From NCBI RefSeq assembly GCF_014083985.1, contig NZ_CP046907.1:4626501-4690500 (forward strand): 64,000 bases of DNA, read 5' to 3'. The translations under genes were made by a program, and so were the position numbers. Below are positions 6,470-15,171 of the stretch, one piece after another. The stretch's first letter is position 1. Each line of letters opens with the position of its first letter. Under the pieces are notes generated by a model. It was given only the letters and a program-made list of their open reading frames with translations. It was not told the DNA's origin and made no database searches. Source of the stretch: Streptomyces sp. SCUT-3 (lineage in GTDB: Bacteria; Actinomycetota; Actinomycetes; Streptomycetales; Streptomycetaceae).

Positions 6470-9400
6470 CTACCGCACCGCGGTGATGCGGCCGGAGGAG
6501 CCGGTGAGCATGCCCCGGTCGTACAGCTCGGCGACGTCGGCCTCCAGGAGGGCGCGGACGTCCTTGGTCAGGCGCTTCCAGCCGAAGAACTCGCAGGTGC
6601 ACCGGACCAGTTCGTCGCGGGACATGCCCGGGCACTCGGCCGCCAGTTCGTGGAGGGCGAGTTGCCGCTCGGCCGGGGCTATGTGGCCGAGCTTGCGCGG
6701 GGTGCCGTCGCCGTGCTGCCTGGCGCGCAGCCCGTCCCCGCCGGCCGCCGCGACGAAGTCGCCGTCGATGCCCACCGCGCCCGCCCGTGCCATGCCGCGC
6801 AGCACGGTTCGGATGTTCTCGCGGATCCTGGGGCCGGCCTTGGCCACGCCCCAGGCCGTGCGGGCCCGCAGCACGAGCAGTTCCTCGTGCACGGGGCCCT
6901 CGGTCCGGACGATCCCGCGCAGGAGGCGCTCCAGGGCGGGCCGCGCCTCCGCGGTGTGCAGTTCGTACGGGGAGGCGACGGTCCCCTCGTACGTTTCGTA
7001 CGGGGTGCTCCACAGGCGTTCCGGTGCGGCCACGGGCACCCGCTCGTGCTGCACCGGCACCTGCACCTGCGCCTGCACCGGGCCGCGCGGCGCGGGGACG
7101 GCGGGCTCCGTGGCGGCCCGGTCCGGCGCGGAGCCGCCGCCCGGTGCGCCCGCCGCGGCCTCCGGCGTCTCCGCCGCGGCCCCCGCGTCCGCCGTTCCCG
7201 GTGCGGCTGCCGGGGGAGCCGTCGCGGCGGTCGGCGGGCCGGCGGCGATCGCCTGCTCCACTGCCTCGCGCAGCCGCTGCTCGGCCGCCTCCCGGCCGCG
7301 GTACCAGTCGGTGCCCCAGATGCGGTGCAGCCGCCAGCCGAGGCCGACCAGGACCTGCTCGCGGAGCCGGTCGCGGTCGCGGGCGGCCTTGGAGGAGTGG
7401 TACATCGCCCCGTCGCACTCGATGCCCAGGGCGTAGGCGCCGGGGGCGGCCGGGTGCCGCAGGCCGATGTCGATGCGGTACCCCGCGACGCCGACCTGCG
7501 GCTGGACCCGGTGGCCCCAGCCCTTCAGCACCTCGATCACGGACTCCTCGAAGGGGCTGTCCGGTTCGGCGTCGCCCTGGACGAGGTCCCGGGCGAGGAC
7601 GGCGGGGCCGTTCTCCGCGTACTCCAGGTACCGCTTGAGGTGCTGGACGCTCTCGTTGGTGCTGTCGGCGAGGCCGTTGCCGTGGAAGGAGGCGACGACC
7701 TCCATGCGGTAGCGGGCCCGGGTGACGGCCACGTTCAGGCGGCGCCAGCCGCCTCCCTTGTTGATGGGGCCGAAGTTGAGGCCGAGCCTGCCGTGCTCGT
7801 CGGGGCCGTAGCCGATCGACATGATCATCACGTCGCGCTCGTCGCCCTGCACCGATTCGAGGTTCTTGACGAAGAAGCCGTCGAGCCGGTCCTCGGTGAA
7901 GCAGTGGTTGAGGTCGGGGCGGCGCAGCCGGGCCTGTTGGACGGCCTGGTCGATGGCCGAGGCCTGGGCCTGGGAGAGCGCGACGACGCCGAGGGTGCGG
8001 CCGGGGCGGGTGTCGAAGTGGTGGATGACGCGCTCGGCGACGAACTCCGCCTCGGCCCGGTTGTCGCGGCGGCCGCCCCGGTCGTAGACGCCGTCGGCCT
8101 TGAGGAAGGCGACGCCGACGTCGTTGCCCTCGTCAAGGGCGCCGGGGAAGGTCACCATGGAGTTGCCGTAGAACGAGCGGTTGCTGAAGGTGATCAGGTC
8201 CTCGTGGCGGCTGCGGTAGTGCCACAGCAGTTGCAGCTCCCGCAGCGCGCCGGCCTTGCAGGCGTTCAGCAGCGACTCGAAGGAGTCGGGGACCGCCTCG
8301 TCGTAGGAGTCGGAGTCGTCCTCGACGGAGGAGTCGAAGAACGAGGTGGGCGGCAGCTGCTTGTCGTCGCCCGCCACGACGAGGGAACGGCCGCGGTAGA
8401 TGCAGTTGACCGCGTCGGCGGGGCGCACCTGCGAGGCCTCGTCGAAGATCACCACGTCGAACTCGTAGTCCGCGGGGAGGAACTGGCTGACGGTCAGCGG
8501 GCTCATCATGAAGCACGGTTTGACCGCCTGCACGGCCCCGCGGGTGCGGCCGAGCAGTTCGCGCACCGGCATGTGCCGGGTCTTCTTCTCCGCCTCCCGG
8601 GTGATCACCCTGACGTCCCCGCCGCCGGAGCCGCGGGGCCTGCGGCTGTTGCACGCCTCGATGACGGCCCGGTGCGCGGCGTCGACCAGGTGGCGGTCGG
8701 CCTCCTGGAATTCCTCGACGCGGGCGTCGAGGTCGGCGGAGCGGGTGGTGCGCAGCCTGTCGTCGGTGGCGAGCAGGTCCTCCGCCCACGCCTTGAGCAG
8801 CGCCTGCTCGACGACGTCGGGGAGGCACCGCGGGTCGACGCCGCGCTCGGCCGCCCGGGGCACCAGCTCGTCGGCGGCGTGGCGGGCCAGCACGGCGAGA
8901 CCGTCGCGGTGGGCCTGCCACTCCTCCGGGCCCCGGCGGTCGGCGAGGAGGCCGTCGACGACCTGCTGGGCCTGCTCGAAGCCGCCCAGCAGCAGGGGGG
9001 ACAGCCGGGTCCTGCGGGCGGTGTCGAACAGCCCGCCCAGCGCGGTGGCGGCCTCGGACCAGCGGGCGGCCCGCTTCTCCGCCGCGCCGCACCAGGCCGC
9101 CAGGCTCTCCCGGGCGCTGCGGGCGAGCAGGGCCGGCAGGCCGTCGGAGTCGGTGCCGTCGGCCAGGTGGGCGGCCTGCCGCTCCCGGTCCCCGGCGCCG
9201 CGGGTCAGCTGCGCGATGCGGTCGGCGGTGGCCAGAGCCTCGTCCAGGGCGGGCAGGTCGTCCTGGGACCGCGGGGTCCAGCGGTCCAGCAGGGGCGCGT
9301 GCTCCTGCGCCAGGCGCGCCACCTCGGCGGCGGCCTCCTGCCAGGCCAGGGCCTGCTCCAGCCGCCCGGGCAGCGACTTGTGCCAGGCCCCGTCACGGGC

Positions 9401-11449
9401 CAGCGCGGCCACGGCCGCCCGGTCGGTCTTGAACTGTGCGGAGAACCGGGCCATCAGGCCGCGGTGCTGCTCGGCGAAGCGCCGGACCAGCCCGGGCAGG
9501 CCGTCGGCGGTGAGGACCTGCTCGCCGAAGGCGTCCCCGGCCGCGGCCCGCGCGCCGGCCTCGGCGTCGAGGGCCCCGCGCATCTCCTGCGCCGCCCGGT
9601 GGGCCCGGTCCAGGGCTCCGGCGCCGAACCACGCCGCCGGAGGACGCCGGACGGCCGAGGCCAGGTCGGCCAGTTCGAGGAGCGCGAACGCATCCTCGGG
9701 GGCCTCCGGTTTCGGCATGCCGAGCAGGTCGGCGAGCTGGGCCAGGGCCCCGGACAGGTCCTCCGGCAGGGCGGTGTCCGGCGCGGGGACGTCGTCCGGC
9801 AGCCCGGCGCGCAGGGTCCGGACGAGCTGCTCGACCTCCTTGGCCGTGCGCGGTTCGCCCAGCGCCGCGGGGAAGGGGCGCCGCCCGGCGGCGGTCCGCA
9901 CGGCCTCCAGCGCGTCGGCCGCCTCCTCCGCCACGGAGATCGCCGAGGCGCCCGTCAGGCCGCGCCAGGCGAACCCCTCGCCCTCGGCCGCCGGACGCCA
10001 GGCACGGGCGACGGCCCCGGCGGCGGTCAGCAGCTCCTGCAGCACCCCGGCGCTCAGGCCGCGTGCCGCCTTCGCGTTCCCGGCGCTCAGCGTCAGCTGC
10101 GGCGTGCCCTTCTGCTCCAGGAGCACCAGCCGGCCCAGGACGTCGTGCAGGGTGCGTCCGAGCGGTTCGCGGACCGCGTTCATCGCGGCGGAGTAGGCGG
10201 ACAGTTCCTCGCGCAGCCTGCGGGCCCGGTCCAGCTCGTGCTCGGCCGCGCCGGTCACCGGGACCTCGGTGGTCAGCACCCGGGCCAGTTCCGTGGCGAC
10301 GCCCTTCTTGGAGGTGTTGCCGCTGTGCAGGGCCATGACGAAGTCGCCCAGGCCCACGCCGTGCAGGCGGTTGCGGACCACGTCCAGCGCCGCCGCCTTC
10401 TCGCTGACGAACAGCACGCTGCGGCCCGCGTGCATCAGGGCGGCGATCATGTTGGTGATCGTCTGGCTCTTGCCGGTGCCGGGCGGGCCGCTCATCACGA
10501 ACGAACGCCCGTCCAGGGCGGCGGCCGTGCACTGGCGTTGCGAGGCGTCCGCGTCCAGGACCAGCGGCGTGCGCTCGGGCAGCTGGACCTCGTCGATCAG
10601 CTCCGGCGCCACCGGCTCGAAGCCGATCAGGTCCTCGGGCAGGCCCGCGTCGGGGCCCAGCGCGACGGCCCGCACCAGCGGGTGCGCCAGGATCCTCTCC
10701 TCGTTCTGCTGCAGGTCCTGGTACATCGCCTCCTTGTGGGAGGCGAACAGGCCGAGCACCACCCGCTCGTCGACCGACCAGCCGGCCCTGGCCGCGGCGA
10801 CCCCGCGGGCGGCGGCGAGCACGGCGCGCGGATCGGCCGCGTCCGCGCCGGCGACCGGCGACCAGTCGACGTCCAGCCGCTCCAGCTTCACCGCCAGCGC
10901 CGGGTTGAGGATCCGGTCCTGGCCCTCGGCCGGGTGCAGCCGGGTGCGCCCGCGGCCGTCCCGCCGCAGCTCGACGGGGACGAGCAGCAACGGGGCGGAG
11001 CTGCACTCGTGGGCGCCCTCCTCGCGCCAGTCCAGCATGCCGACGCCCAGCCACAGCACCCACAGGCCGTAGTCGTTGAACATCTGCCCGGACTTCTGCC
11101 GCAACTGGTACACGGCCGCGTCCAGCGACGCCCGGGTGGTCTTCTGCGTCACCAGCCCGGACTGCCGTTCCCGGGGCTTCTTGTCGAGGCGGACGCCCCC
11201 GTCCTCCTCCGGCTCCTCCTCGACCGGGGCGAAGTCCCAGCCCCTGGCCAGGCCGGAGAGCACGGCCGCCGCGTCCGGGGACCTGAACTCCAGCGTGGAG
11301 GTCCTGGTGTGCTGGAAGTTCAGCAGACGGTTGCGCCCGCCCATGTCGAGCAGGGAGTTGCGCCAGTCGGCCAGGACGGCCTTCAGCCGGTCGAGACCGG
11401 GATCGCTGGTGCCGGGGCGCGCGGTGCCGGTCGTCGGCCGGTTGGGCAT
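6470..11449 (-). CDS. DUF4011 / SF1 helicase / Vsr-like nuclease / DUF3320 protein
   Basis: A protein of 1659 residues, one of the longest in the window. Order of parts: N-terminal DUF4011-like region (WRNSLLDMGGRNRLLNFQ, about residues 25-300); UPF1/DNA2-type superfamily-1 helicase with Walker A GPPGTGKS near 320, Walker B FDEAS near 1000, then GDDKQLPPT and the late motif VAVTRARYR near 1240; a PD-(D/E)xK nuclease of the Vsr/MTES_1575 kind near 1290-1400 with YRIDIGL and ECDG; and a C-terminal DUF3320-like region (about 1520-1655). All key motifs look intact. ATG 11449 has GGAGGT 10 bases upstream. From memory, this architecture has been reported among single-protein anti-phage systems. Duplex unwinding coupled to cleavage of foreign DNA is inferred. 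Confidence 0.9.
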   Translation of the reverse strand: MPNRPTTGTARPGTSDPGLDRLKAVLADWRNSLLDMGGRNRLLNFQHTRTSTLEFRSPDAAAVLSGLARGWDFAPVEEEPEEDGGVRLDKKPRERQSGLVTQKTTRASLDAAVYQLRQKSGQMFNDYGLWVLWLGVGMLDWREEGAHECSSAPLLLVPVELRRDGRGRTRLHPAEGQDRILNPALAVKLERLDVDWSPVAGADAADPRAVLAAARGVAAARAGWSVDERVVLGLFASHKEAMYQDLQQNEERILAHPLVRAVALGPDAGLPEDLIGFEPVAPELIDEVQLPERTPLVLDADASQRQCTAAALDGRSFVMSGPPGTGKSQTITNMIAALMHAGRSVLFVSEKAAALDVVRNRLHGVGLGDFVMALHSGNTSKKGVATELARVLTTEVPVTGAAEHELDRARRLREELSAYSAAMNAVREPLGRTLHDVLGRLVLLEQKGTPQLTLSAGNAKAARGLSAGVLQELLTAAGAVARAWRPAAEGEGFAWRGLTGASAISVAEEAADALEAVRTAAGRRPFPAALGEPRTAKEVEQLVRTLRAGLPDDVPAPDTALPEDLSGALAQLADLLGMPKPEAPEDAFALLELADLASAVRRPPAAWFGAGALDRAHRAAQEMRGALDAEAGARAAAGDAFGEQVLTADGLPGLVRRFAEQHRGLMARFSAQFKTDRAAVAALARDGAWHKSLPGRLEQALAWQEAAAEVARLAQEHAPLLDRWTPRSQDDLPALDEALATADRIAQLTRGAGDRERQAAHLADGTDSDGLPALLARSARESLAAWCGAAEKRAARWSEAATALGGLFDTARRTRLSPLLLGGFEQAQQVVDGLLADRRGPEEWQAHRDGLAVLARHAADELVPRAAERGVDPRCLPDVVEQALLKAWAEDLLATDDRLRTTRSADLDARVEEFQEADRHLVDAAHRAVIEACNSRRPRGSGGGDVRVITREAEKKTRHMPVRELLGRTRGAVQAVKPCFMMSPLTVSQFLPADYEFDVVIFDEASQVRPADAVNCIYRGRSLVVAGDDKQLPPTSFFDSSVEDDSDSYDEAVPDSFESLLNACKAGALRELQLLWHYRSRHEDLITFSNRSFYGNSMVTFPGALDEGNDVGVAFLKADGVYDRGGRRDNRAEAEFVAERVIHHFDTRPGRTLGVVALSQAQASAIDQAVQQARLRRPDLNHCFTEDRLDGFFVKNLESVQGDERDVMIMSIGYGPDEHGRLGLNFGPINKGGGWRRLNVAVTRARYRMEVVASFHGNGLADSTNESVQHLKRYLEYAENGPAVLARDLVQGDAEPDSPFEESVIEVLKGWGHRVQPQVGVAGYRIDIGLRHPAAPGAYALGIECDGAMYHSSKAARDRDRLREQVLVGLGWRLHRIWGTDWYRGREAAEQRLREAVEQAIAAGPPTAATAPPAAAPGTADAGAAAETPEAAAGAPGGGSAPDRAATEPAVPAPRGPVQAQVQVPVQHERVPVAAPERLWSTPYETYEGTVASPYELHTAEARPALERLLRGIVRTEGPVHEELLVLRARTAWGVAKAGPRIRENIRTVLRGMARAGAVGIDGDFVAAAGGDGLRARQHGDGTPRKLGHIAPAERQLALHELAAECPGMSRDELVRCTCEFFGWKRLTKDVRALLEADVAELYDRGMLTGSSGRITAVR

Positions 11450-11514
11450 GCGGGTGTTACCTCCACGGGGCGGAACGTGCCACGGGGTGGTCCGTCCTGA
11501 AGGTCCCCCCGCAC

Positions 11515-11527
11515 GCTGATTATCAGC
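11515..11527. promoter_or_regulatory. Small inverted repeat upstream of the helicase gene
   Basis: GCTGAT-T-ATCAGC is a 13-bp palindrome 66 bases upstream of the helicase start, in an AT-richer patch (11510-11580) that probably holds its promoter. No regulator can be assigned. Confidence 0.35.
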
Positions 11528-11656
11528 AGAAGTCGCCCGCTGCGTCGTGAACTTAGTCTACCGATACCACTTCGTTGTCACGGGCCGCCTGCCGCGCCGA
11601 CCGACGTGCAGGCGTGCGTGCCGGTCGGTCGGGTGCGGCGAGTGCTGTTCGGTGGT

Positions 11657-12199
11657 TCAGCGCAGAAGGTCGTCCGGCCCACGGGAGATGCGGTGCAGGT
11701 GACGGCCGCCCTCCGCCATCGCGTGCAGCAGCCGGTGCCCTTCCGCGGCTGTGACCAGGCCTCCGACGACCGCCTCGCCCATGAGGTCGAAGGTCTCCCG
11801 GGTGGTGATGTACCGCCGCCGCGCGAAGGCACCTGCCGACCTGTCGTCCGTGATCCACACGGAGTCCCGGAACTCCGCCCGTAACGTGATCAGCACACAG
11901 GTCTCCGCCTCGCCGAGATGCTGGGTCGGTGCGGCCGCGCTGCCGCCGAAGACCGCCCGGCGGACCCGGTCGACCTCTGCCACCTCCGCCTCGTCGCTGA
12001 TCTCGACCGGCTCGCCCAGCCAGCCTGCTTCGGGGACGCCGCGCAGCCGCGGGTGGTAGGCGGCCGACCGCCCGGCCTCGTGGGCGACTGCCTGGGTCCA
12101 GCGGCCCCGGCCGTCGAGCACCTTCTCCAGAAGGGGGAGGCGGTCGACGGCCGCGAAGTTGCACAGCGCGGTGTTGTCGGGGAACCACCATGTCCTCAT
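11657..12199 (-). CDS. PIN-like nuclease, probable toxin, with a TTA codon
   Basis: A protein of 180 residues. MRTWWFPDNTALCNF opens like a PIN ribonuclease strand with Asp8. Further acidic residues sit at Glu41 (AVAHEAG), Glu99 (AETC) and Asp118/Asp119 (ITDDRSAG), the spacing expected of a PIN metal site. The ATG at 12199 overlaps the stop of the ImmA/IrrE gene (ATGA), so the two form one operon. Codon 106 (11882-11884 on the plus strand) is TTA, which in Streptomyces is read by the developmentally regulated bldA tRNA. PIN proteins next to XRE-ImmA peptidases occur as toxin-antitoxin-like pairs; toxicity here is inferred. Confidence 0.7.
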   Translation of the reverse strand: MRTWWFPDNTALCNFAAVDRLPLLEKVLDGRGRWTQAVAHEAGRSAAYHPRLRGVPEAGWLGEPVEISDEAEVAEVDRVRRAVFGGSAAAPTQHLGEAETCVLITLRAEFRDSVWITDDRSAGAFARRRYITTRETFDLMGEAVVGGLVTAAEGHRLLHAMAEGGRHLHRISRGPDDLLR

Positions 12200-13389
12200 G
12201 GCTGGAAGACCAGGTCGCCTTCTTCGAGTTCCTCGAGGCCGACCGCCGAGGCCGGGCCCGTCGGCCCGGCCGGATCCAGCAGGTCGTGCAGCCGGTCCAC
12301 CTCCACGTCGAGCAGGGCGGCGAGCGGGCGCAGCGTCGTGTCGCCCTGCCGGTACGCCTCGAACAGCTCGGACGCGACGCGGACCGGGAAACGCTTCGCG
12401 CAGGCCCACGACTCCTGCCGCTGGTACTCGGTCCACGAGCCTGTAAGCATGTGGCAGCTCTCGGTGCTCATGCGCCGGTAGCGGTTCCGCTCCACCGGGC
12501 CGACGAGGCCGAGCTGATGGAGACGGGCGGCCAGCGCGCTCGGCGACACCTTGAATTGCACGACCATCTCCTGGAACGCCTCGTCCGACAGAGCCCCTCC
12601 ACCGTCCGCCGCGGCCCGGAAACGCTCCTCGACCTCGTCGGCGGACATCAGCAGGTGGGAGGCGAAGACGTTCGCCCGGATCTCGGTCAGGCCCTTCTGG
12701 CGGCCCGGCGCGAGGTGCGCCTCGGCGAGCAGGTCCTGGGCGTCCCGGGCCAGGATGTGTCCGATCTCGTGCGCCAGGGTGAACCGCTGCCTGGTCCACG
12801 TGCGTGTGGGCCGCAGCAGTACGAGCCTGAACCTCCCGGTCTGCCAGGCGAGACCGTCCGCTCCGCGCGGCAGCTCCTCGGTCGCGATGTCGACCCCGAA
12901 GCACTTCTCGAGGGCGGTGACCAGCATGTCGCTGCTCTGCTCCGCGGGCGAGCCGAGGCCGGCCCGGCGCAGTCGTGCGAGCGCCTCCGTGGCGAGCCTG
13001 TCGCCCTGGTCGACGAAACGGGGGAGGTCTTCCCGCGCTCCGGGCACCTCGGGCAGTTCCCGGGAGCGTCCCAGCAGCTCCAGCACTTCGTACGCGTCGG
13101 TGAACCGGCGGGCCACGGCCTCCAGAGTCACCCTGTCCGGTGCCGGGGCGGAGCGGGTGCGGGCGGCCACCGCGGGTCGAAGCGGTTCACGACCTGTGAG
13201 GATCCAGTCCACGGTCGTGCCGCCCGCCTCAGCGATCAGCGCCAGGTCGAGAGAGGTGAAGCGACGCACGCCCTTGAGCGACTTGGAGAGTTTGTCGGGG
13301 GTCAGGCCGACCCTCCCGGCGAAGACGGCCTGGCTCACCGAAGCCGTGTCGATGACTCTTCGTACACGGTCGATCACGGAGTCGTCCAT
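12196..13389 (-). CDS. XRE regulator fused to ImmA/IrrE metallopeptidase
   Basis: A protein of 397 residues. Residues 5-65 form an XRE helix-turn-helix (VSQAVFAGRVGLTPDKLSKSLKGVRRFT). The middle carries the gluzincin motif HEIGH (207-211) in RFTLAHEIGHILARD, with ANVFASHLLM supplying the usual downstream helix of COG2856/ImmA peptidases. A C-terminal region of about 100 residues follows. ImmA/IrrE proteases cleave repressors or sense metal and stress to relieve repression. ATG 13389 is chosen because GGTGGGG lies just upstream and the family starts right before the helix-turn-helix. It is the first gene of the operon with the PIN gene and is preceded by the palindrome at 13410-13424. Confidence 0.85.
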   Translation of the reverse strand: MDDSVIDRVRRVIDTASVSQAVFAGRVGLTPDKLSKSLKGVRRFTSLDLALIAEAGGTTVDWILTGREPLRPAVAARTRSAPAPDRVTLEAVARRFTDAYEVLELLGRSRELPEVPGAREDLPRFVDQGDRLATEALARLRRAGLGSPAEQSSDMLVTALEKCFGVDIATEELPRGADGLAWQTGRFRLVLLRPTRTWTRQRFTLAHEIGHILARDAQDLLAEAHLAPGRQKGLTEIRANVFASHLLMSADEVEERFRAAADGGGALSDEAFQEMVVQFKVSPSALAARLHQLGLVGPVERNRYRRMSTESCHMLTGSWTEYQRQESWACAKRFPVRVASELFEAYRQGDTTLRPLAALLDVEVDRLHDLLDPAGPTGPASAVGLEELEEGDLVFQP

Positions 13390-13409
13390 GGCCCCACCAT
13401 AGGCGGGGC

Positions 13410-13424
13410 TTGCGAATATCGCAA
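13410..13424. promoter_or_regulatory. Palindrome TTGCGA-ATA-TCGCAA, candidate operator of the XRE-ImmA/PIN operon
   Basis: Perfect 6-bp arms with a 3-bp centre, 21 bases upstream of the start codon, inside a stretch (13400-13460) clearly richer in A/T than its surroundings. The symmetry and size suit an XRE dimer, so autorepression by the adjacent XRE-ImmA protein is the simplest reading. Confidence 0.6.
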
Positions 13425-13553
13425 TACTGGGGATGTTGGGAATGTTCTGTCCGGGATTGTTCAAAGAGGTCCAGGAACACCGGGCGGTGCTGTCCGCGGC
13501 GATTCGGGGGCGGACCTGAGGGTGGGGCACGAGAGGCCGGGCGCTCGCCCGGA

Positions 13554-13590
13554 CGCCCCGGCGGCCGGTGGTGAACCGGCCGCCGGGGCG
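13554..13590 (-). terminator. Hairpin downstream of the FAD oxidoreductase gene
   Basis: Perfect 16-bp arms (13554-13569 and 13575-13590) around a 5-nt loop. It lies 39 bases beyond the stop of the minus-strand gene that ends at 13629 and also shields the XRE-ImmA promoter region from read-through. Confidence 0.8.
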
Positions 13591-13628
13591 CCGTGCGTCC
13601 GACGTGCGCCGGGCCGTGCCGGGCGGGG

Positions 13629-14906
13629 TCAGGCCGCGGTGGGGACGGGGCGGGGGAGGGCCGGGAGGGGCGGGGTGACGCCCAGGTCGCGCAGGACCTG
13701 TTCGGCCGCGCGCCGGCCGGAGTCCAGCGCGCCCTGCGCGCTGCTGGTGTCGCGGTGGTCGCCGCACACGTACAGGCCGGCCAGCAGCCGCACCGGGCGG
13801 TGCATGTCGTGCGGTGCGCTCATCGACGGGAGTGCGAACGGGTCGTGACGCACCGACAGCAGCTGCCAGTCCCGGGTGGAGACGCCGTACAGGGCGGCGA
13901 GCCGGTCGCGCACCGTCCGGTCGAGCTCGGCGTCGCCGGTGTCGCCGCGGGGGCCGAGGAGGGTGGTGGTGACCAGGGTGCCGCCGCCGGGCGGCACCCT
14001 GGACGGATCGACCTCGCCGGCCGCCAGGGTGCGGCCGACCGGCCCCCGGCGGGCGGCCTCCAGGACCAGCGCGGGACCGTACGGCGGCGGGGAGCCGGCG
14101 GCGTGGTGCACCACGGTGACCGGGAGGAACTCCGGCACCCGCAGTCCCGGCAGCAGCCGTGCCGCCGCCCGTGCGTCGGTGGCGACGACCACCGCGCGGC
14201 AGGAGATGCGCCCGTGCTCCGCGGTGGTCACCGAGTCGGTGGCGACGGCCGTGGCGCACACCCCGAGCCGAATCGTTCCTGCGGGCAGCCCGGACGCCAG
14301 GAGCTCGGGCACCGTCGCGGCGCCCCCGGAGGGCATGCACAGGCGGCCGCGCGCGTAGCGGCGCAGGGCCAGGTCCGCGCAGCGGCTCGAGGTGGTCAGG
14401 TCGGGGTCGTGCAGCAGGGCGGTCAGCAACGGACGCAGGTAGCCGTCGGCCGTCCGGGGCGAGAGGCCGCGGGCCAGCGGGACCCGGGCGGCGGTCGTCT
14501 CCGGGCGGGCCAGCAGCCGGTGCTCGGGGACGGCGGTGATCCGCCCGAGCACGGCGTTCAGCCGCGCCCGGTCGATGGCGTCGCCGATGCGCCGGCCCGC
14601 CCTCCCCCCGCCGTCCCCCGCGCTGTCGCTGCTGCGGACGACCGGCCCGGCGGCCAGTGGCAGCAGCCGCAGCTTCTCCAGTCCCGACGGCTGTTCCGCC
14701 CCGGCGAAGGAGGCGTCGAGCAACTGGCCGCCCCGGTCCAGGCGGTAGCCGTCGACGGTGTCCGTGGCCATCCGGCCGCCCACCTCCTGCGAGGCCTCCA
14801 CGACGATGACCGAGACACCGGCGGCCACGAGATGGTGGGCCGTGCGGAGGCCGGCGAGACCTGCGCCCACGACGACGACGTCCGTGTGCCGTGCAGATAA
14901 GAGCAC
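13629..14906 (-). CDS. FAD-dependent oxidoreductase (amine oxidase/phytoene desaturase-like), TTA codon 3
   Basis: A protein of 425 residues. Residues 8-40 are a Rossmann FAD site (VVVVGAGLAGLRTAHHLV ... VVEASQEVGGR), and the C-terminal LAGLYVCGDHRDTSSAQGALDSGRRAAEQ is the second FAD-contact motif of the amine oxidase/protoporphyrinogen oxidase superfamily. The substrate is unknown. GTG 14906 is chosen because GGAGGAG ends 4 bases upstream; the upstream in-frame extension is low-complexity. The third codon (14898-14900 on the plus strand) is TTA, so full expression should need bldA tRNA, tying the gene to development or late growth. A 17-bp palindrome lies 33 bases upstream. Confidence 0.82.
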   Translation of the reverse strand: MLLSARHTDVVVVGAGLAGLRTAHHLVAAGVSVIVVEASQEVGGRMATDTVDGYRLDRGGQLLDASFAGAEQPSGLEKLRLLPLAAGPVVRSSDSAGDGGGRAGRRIGDAIDRARLNAVLGRITAVPEHRLLARPETTAARVPLARGLSPRTADGYLRPLLTALLHDPDLTTSSRCADLALRRYARGRLCMPSGGAATVPELLASGLPAGTIRLGVCATAVATDSVTTAEHGRISCRAVVVATDARAAARLLPGLRVPEFLPVTVVHHAAGSPPPYGPALVLEAARRGPVGRTLAAGEVDPSRVPPGGGTLVTTTLLGPRGDTGDAELDRTVRDRLAALYGVSTRDWQLLSVRHDPFALPSMSAPHDMHRPVRLLAGLYVCGDHRDTSSAQGALDSGRRAAEQVLRDLGVTPPLPALPRPVPTAA

Positions 14907-14938
14907 GTTTCTCCTCCGAGGTCTGCTCCGTCCCCGCT

Positions 14939-14955
14939 GGGGAATTGCATTCCCC
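14939..14955. promoter_or_regulatory. Inverted repeat GGGGAAT-TGC-ATTCCCC upstream of the FAD gene
   Basis: Perfect 7-bp arms with a 3-bp centre, 33 bases upstream of the GTG start at 14906. It looks like an operator for a dimeric regulator; no cognate regulator gene is adjacent. Confidence 0.5.
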
Positions 14956-15171
14956 CCGCGGAAGGCGCCGATGCCTCGGGCCGAAGCCTTGACCCTGGCA
15001 CGGGACGGGGGCATCGGGGCGCGGACGGCCGGGCCCGCCCCCGGGCCGGGCACGGGGAGAACGGGGACGGGCGCCGGACAGGGCGGAAGGAGCCGGGGCA
15101 GGCCAGGATTGGGGGCCTGGGCGGGGGAGTCGGAGCGGGGGAGGGAGTCGGAGGGGCGTGCCGGCCGGGCG

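Noticed and set aside
6263-11500. Plus-strand open frame of about 1745 codons antisense to the helicase gene
   Set aside because: Its composition is that of a GC-rich shadow frame (runs of Gly, Arg, Pro, Ala), with no domain or ribosome-binding site; the minus strand encodes clear helicase motifs.
12444-12446. A further TTA codon in the XRE-ImmA gene
   Set aside because: The plus-strand TAA here is out of frame with the gene, so it is not a leucine codon.
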